From the NCBI GenBank assembly GCA_020433835.1, contig JAGRBY010000314.1, forward strand, positions 2,774-8,348: 5,575 nucleotides of DNA, given 5' to 3'. This stretch comes from Anaerolineae bacterium (lineage in GTDB: Bacteria > Chloroflexota > Anaerolineae > 4572-78 > J111). The notes below the pieces were generated by a model, which was not told where the DNA came from, did not search any database, and was given only the letters and a program-made list of their open reading frames with translations. A program made the position numbers and the translations under genes. How positions within the stretch are numbered: the stretch's first letter is position 1; the number at the start of each line of letters is the position of its first letter. This document shows, one piece after another, positions 5,309 to 5,575 of this stretch.

Positions 5309-5575
5309 GTGGGTATTGAGCTGGAAGATTTGCGAGTGCTGCAAAGTGCTGAAAGCGTGGCTGATGAGGTTTGGAAATTTGTAGTGAGTTGGGATAAGTT
5401 TGCCCGAGATGTCGTGGGCGGTCAGTTAGCCAGAGCAACAGACTCGATTGGAGCGAATATTGCCGAGTCCTTTGGCCGGTTTCATTACGGTGAGAAACTA
5501 AAATTCCTATACTATGCACGCGGCAGTCTGTTTGAGACAAACTACTGGCTCAACCGTTCCTCAAAGCGTAACCTC
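5309..5575 (+). CDS. Four-helix-bundle protein (S23/IVS-encoded type), 3'-truncated by window edge
   Basis: The frame is open to the last base and gives 89 residues; full members are usually about 115-130, so about three quarters is visible. After a GTG start with a good ribosome binding site, the protein begins GIELEDLRVLQSAESVADEV. Residues 40-57 (LARATDSIGANIAESFGR) match the family signature (S-I-x-x-N-I-A-E-x-x-G-R), and YYARGSLFETNYWLNR (68-83) is the typical third-helix motif. The family includes proteins encoded by intervening sequences in 23S rRNA genes and resembles the Avd accessory protein of diversity-generating retroelements; most stand-alone members have no proven function, though nucleic-acid binding is suspected. 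No rRNA or reverse transcriptase is in the window. The gene sits 50 bases after repeat array 4, which may or may not be meaningful. It has its own ribosome binding site but I see no clear promoter. Confidence 0.85.
   Translation, partial: MGIELEDLRVLQSAESVADEVWKFVVSWDKFARDVVGGQLARATDSIGANIAESFGRFHYGEKLKFLYYARGSLFETNYWLNRSSKRNL

Noticed and set aside
5274..5540. Minus-strand open frame of 88 codons at the right end
   Set aside because: It is antisense to the four-helix-bundle gene, which carries clear family motifs.

Overview
The window looks like part of a GC-rich bacterial genome, most plausibly a Chloroflexota (Anaerolineae-like) bacterium. This guess is inferred from three things: a TIR protein whose C-terminal 'CWFG...TPR' module I associate with Chloroflexota and Cyanobacteria, a four-helix-bundle (S23/IVS-type) gene, and A/G-rich heptamer arrays between genes. 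No rRNA or other phylogenetic marker is present, so the assignment is tentative. All recognisable genes are on the + strand.

Layout. Bases 1-840 hold the 3' part of a nucleoside/BMP-type ABC permease that enters from the left edge. Bases 841-1020 are a spacer filled with short G/A-rich repeat arrays, including one inverted array that can pair with a forward one over 29 bp. Bases 1021-1959 encode the partner permease. A third repeat array (1962-1997) follows its stop codon, and then a good sigma-70-like promoter with an extended -10 (2008-2036). Bases 2098-3270 encode a membrane-anchored TIR-domain protein with a C-terminal TPR. A 204-base spacer (3271-3474) contains two interleaved perfect inverted repeats with pseudoknot topology. 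Bases 3475-5202 encode an FdrA (AllF-like) protein of the succinyl-CoA-synthetase-alpha-like superfamily. A fourth repeat array overlaps its stop codon (5201-5258). Bases 5309-5575 are the start of a four-helix-bundle protein that runs off the right edge.

How it fits together. The two permeases would form the membrane channel of a nucleoside or purine-type importer; its BmpA-like binding protein and ATPase would be expected upstream. FdrA in E. coli is tied to allantoin/oxamate catabolism (oxamate carbamoyltransferase), so transporter plus FdrA suggests a purine or ureide salvage and degradation locus. The TIR gene sits between them with its own promoter and looks like a separate unit, possibly an NAD-cleaving or signalling protein of a defence type. 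The most unexplained feature is the repeat family: heptamers of the form RGAGAYT with interspersed AGATRACT octamers, whose arrays begin 0-2 bases after (or overlap) three of the four stop codons in the window.
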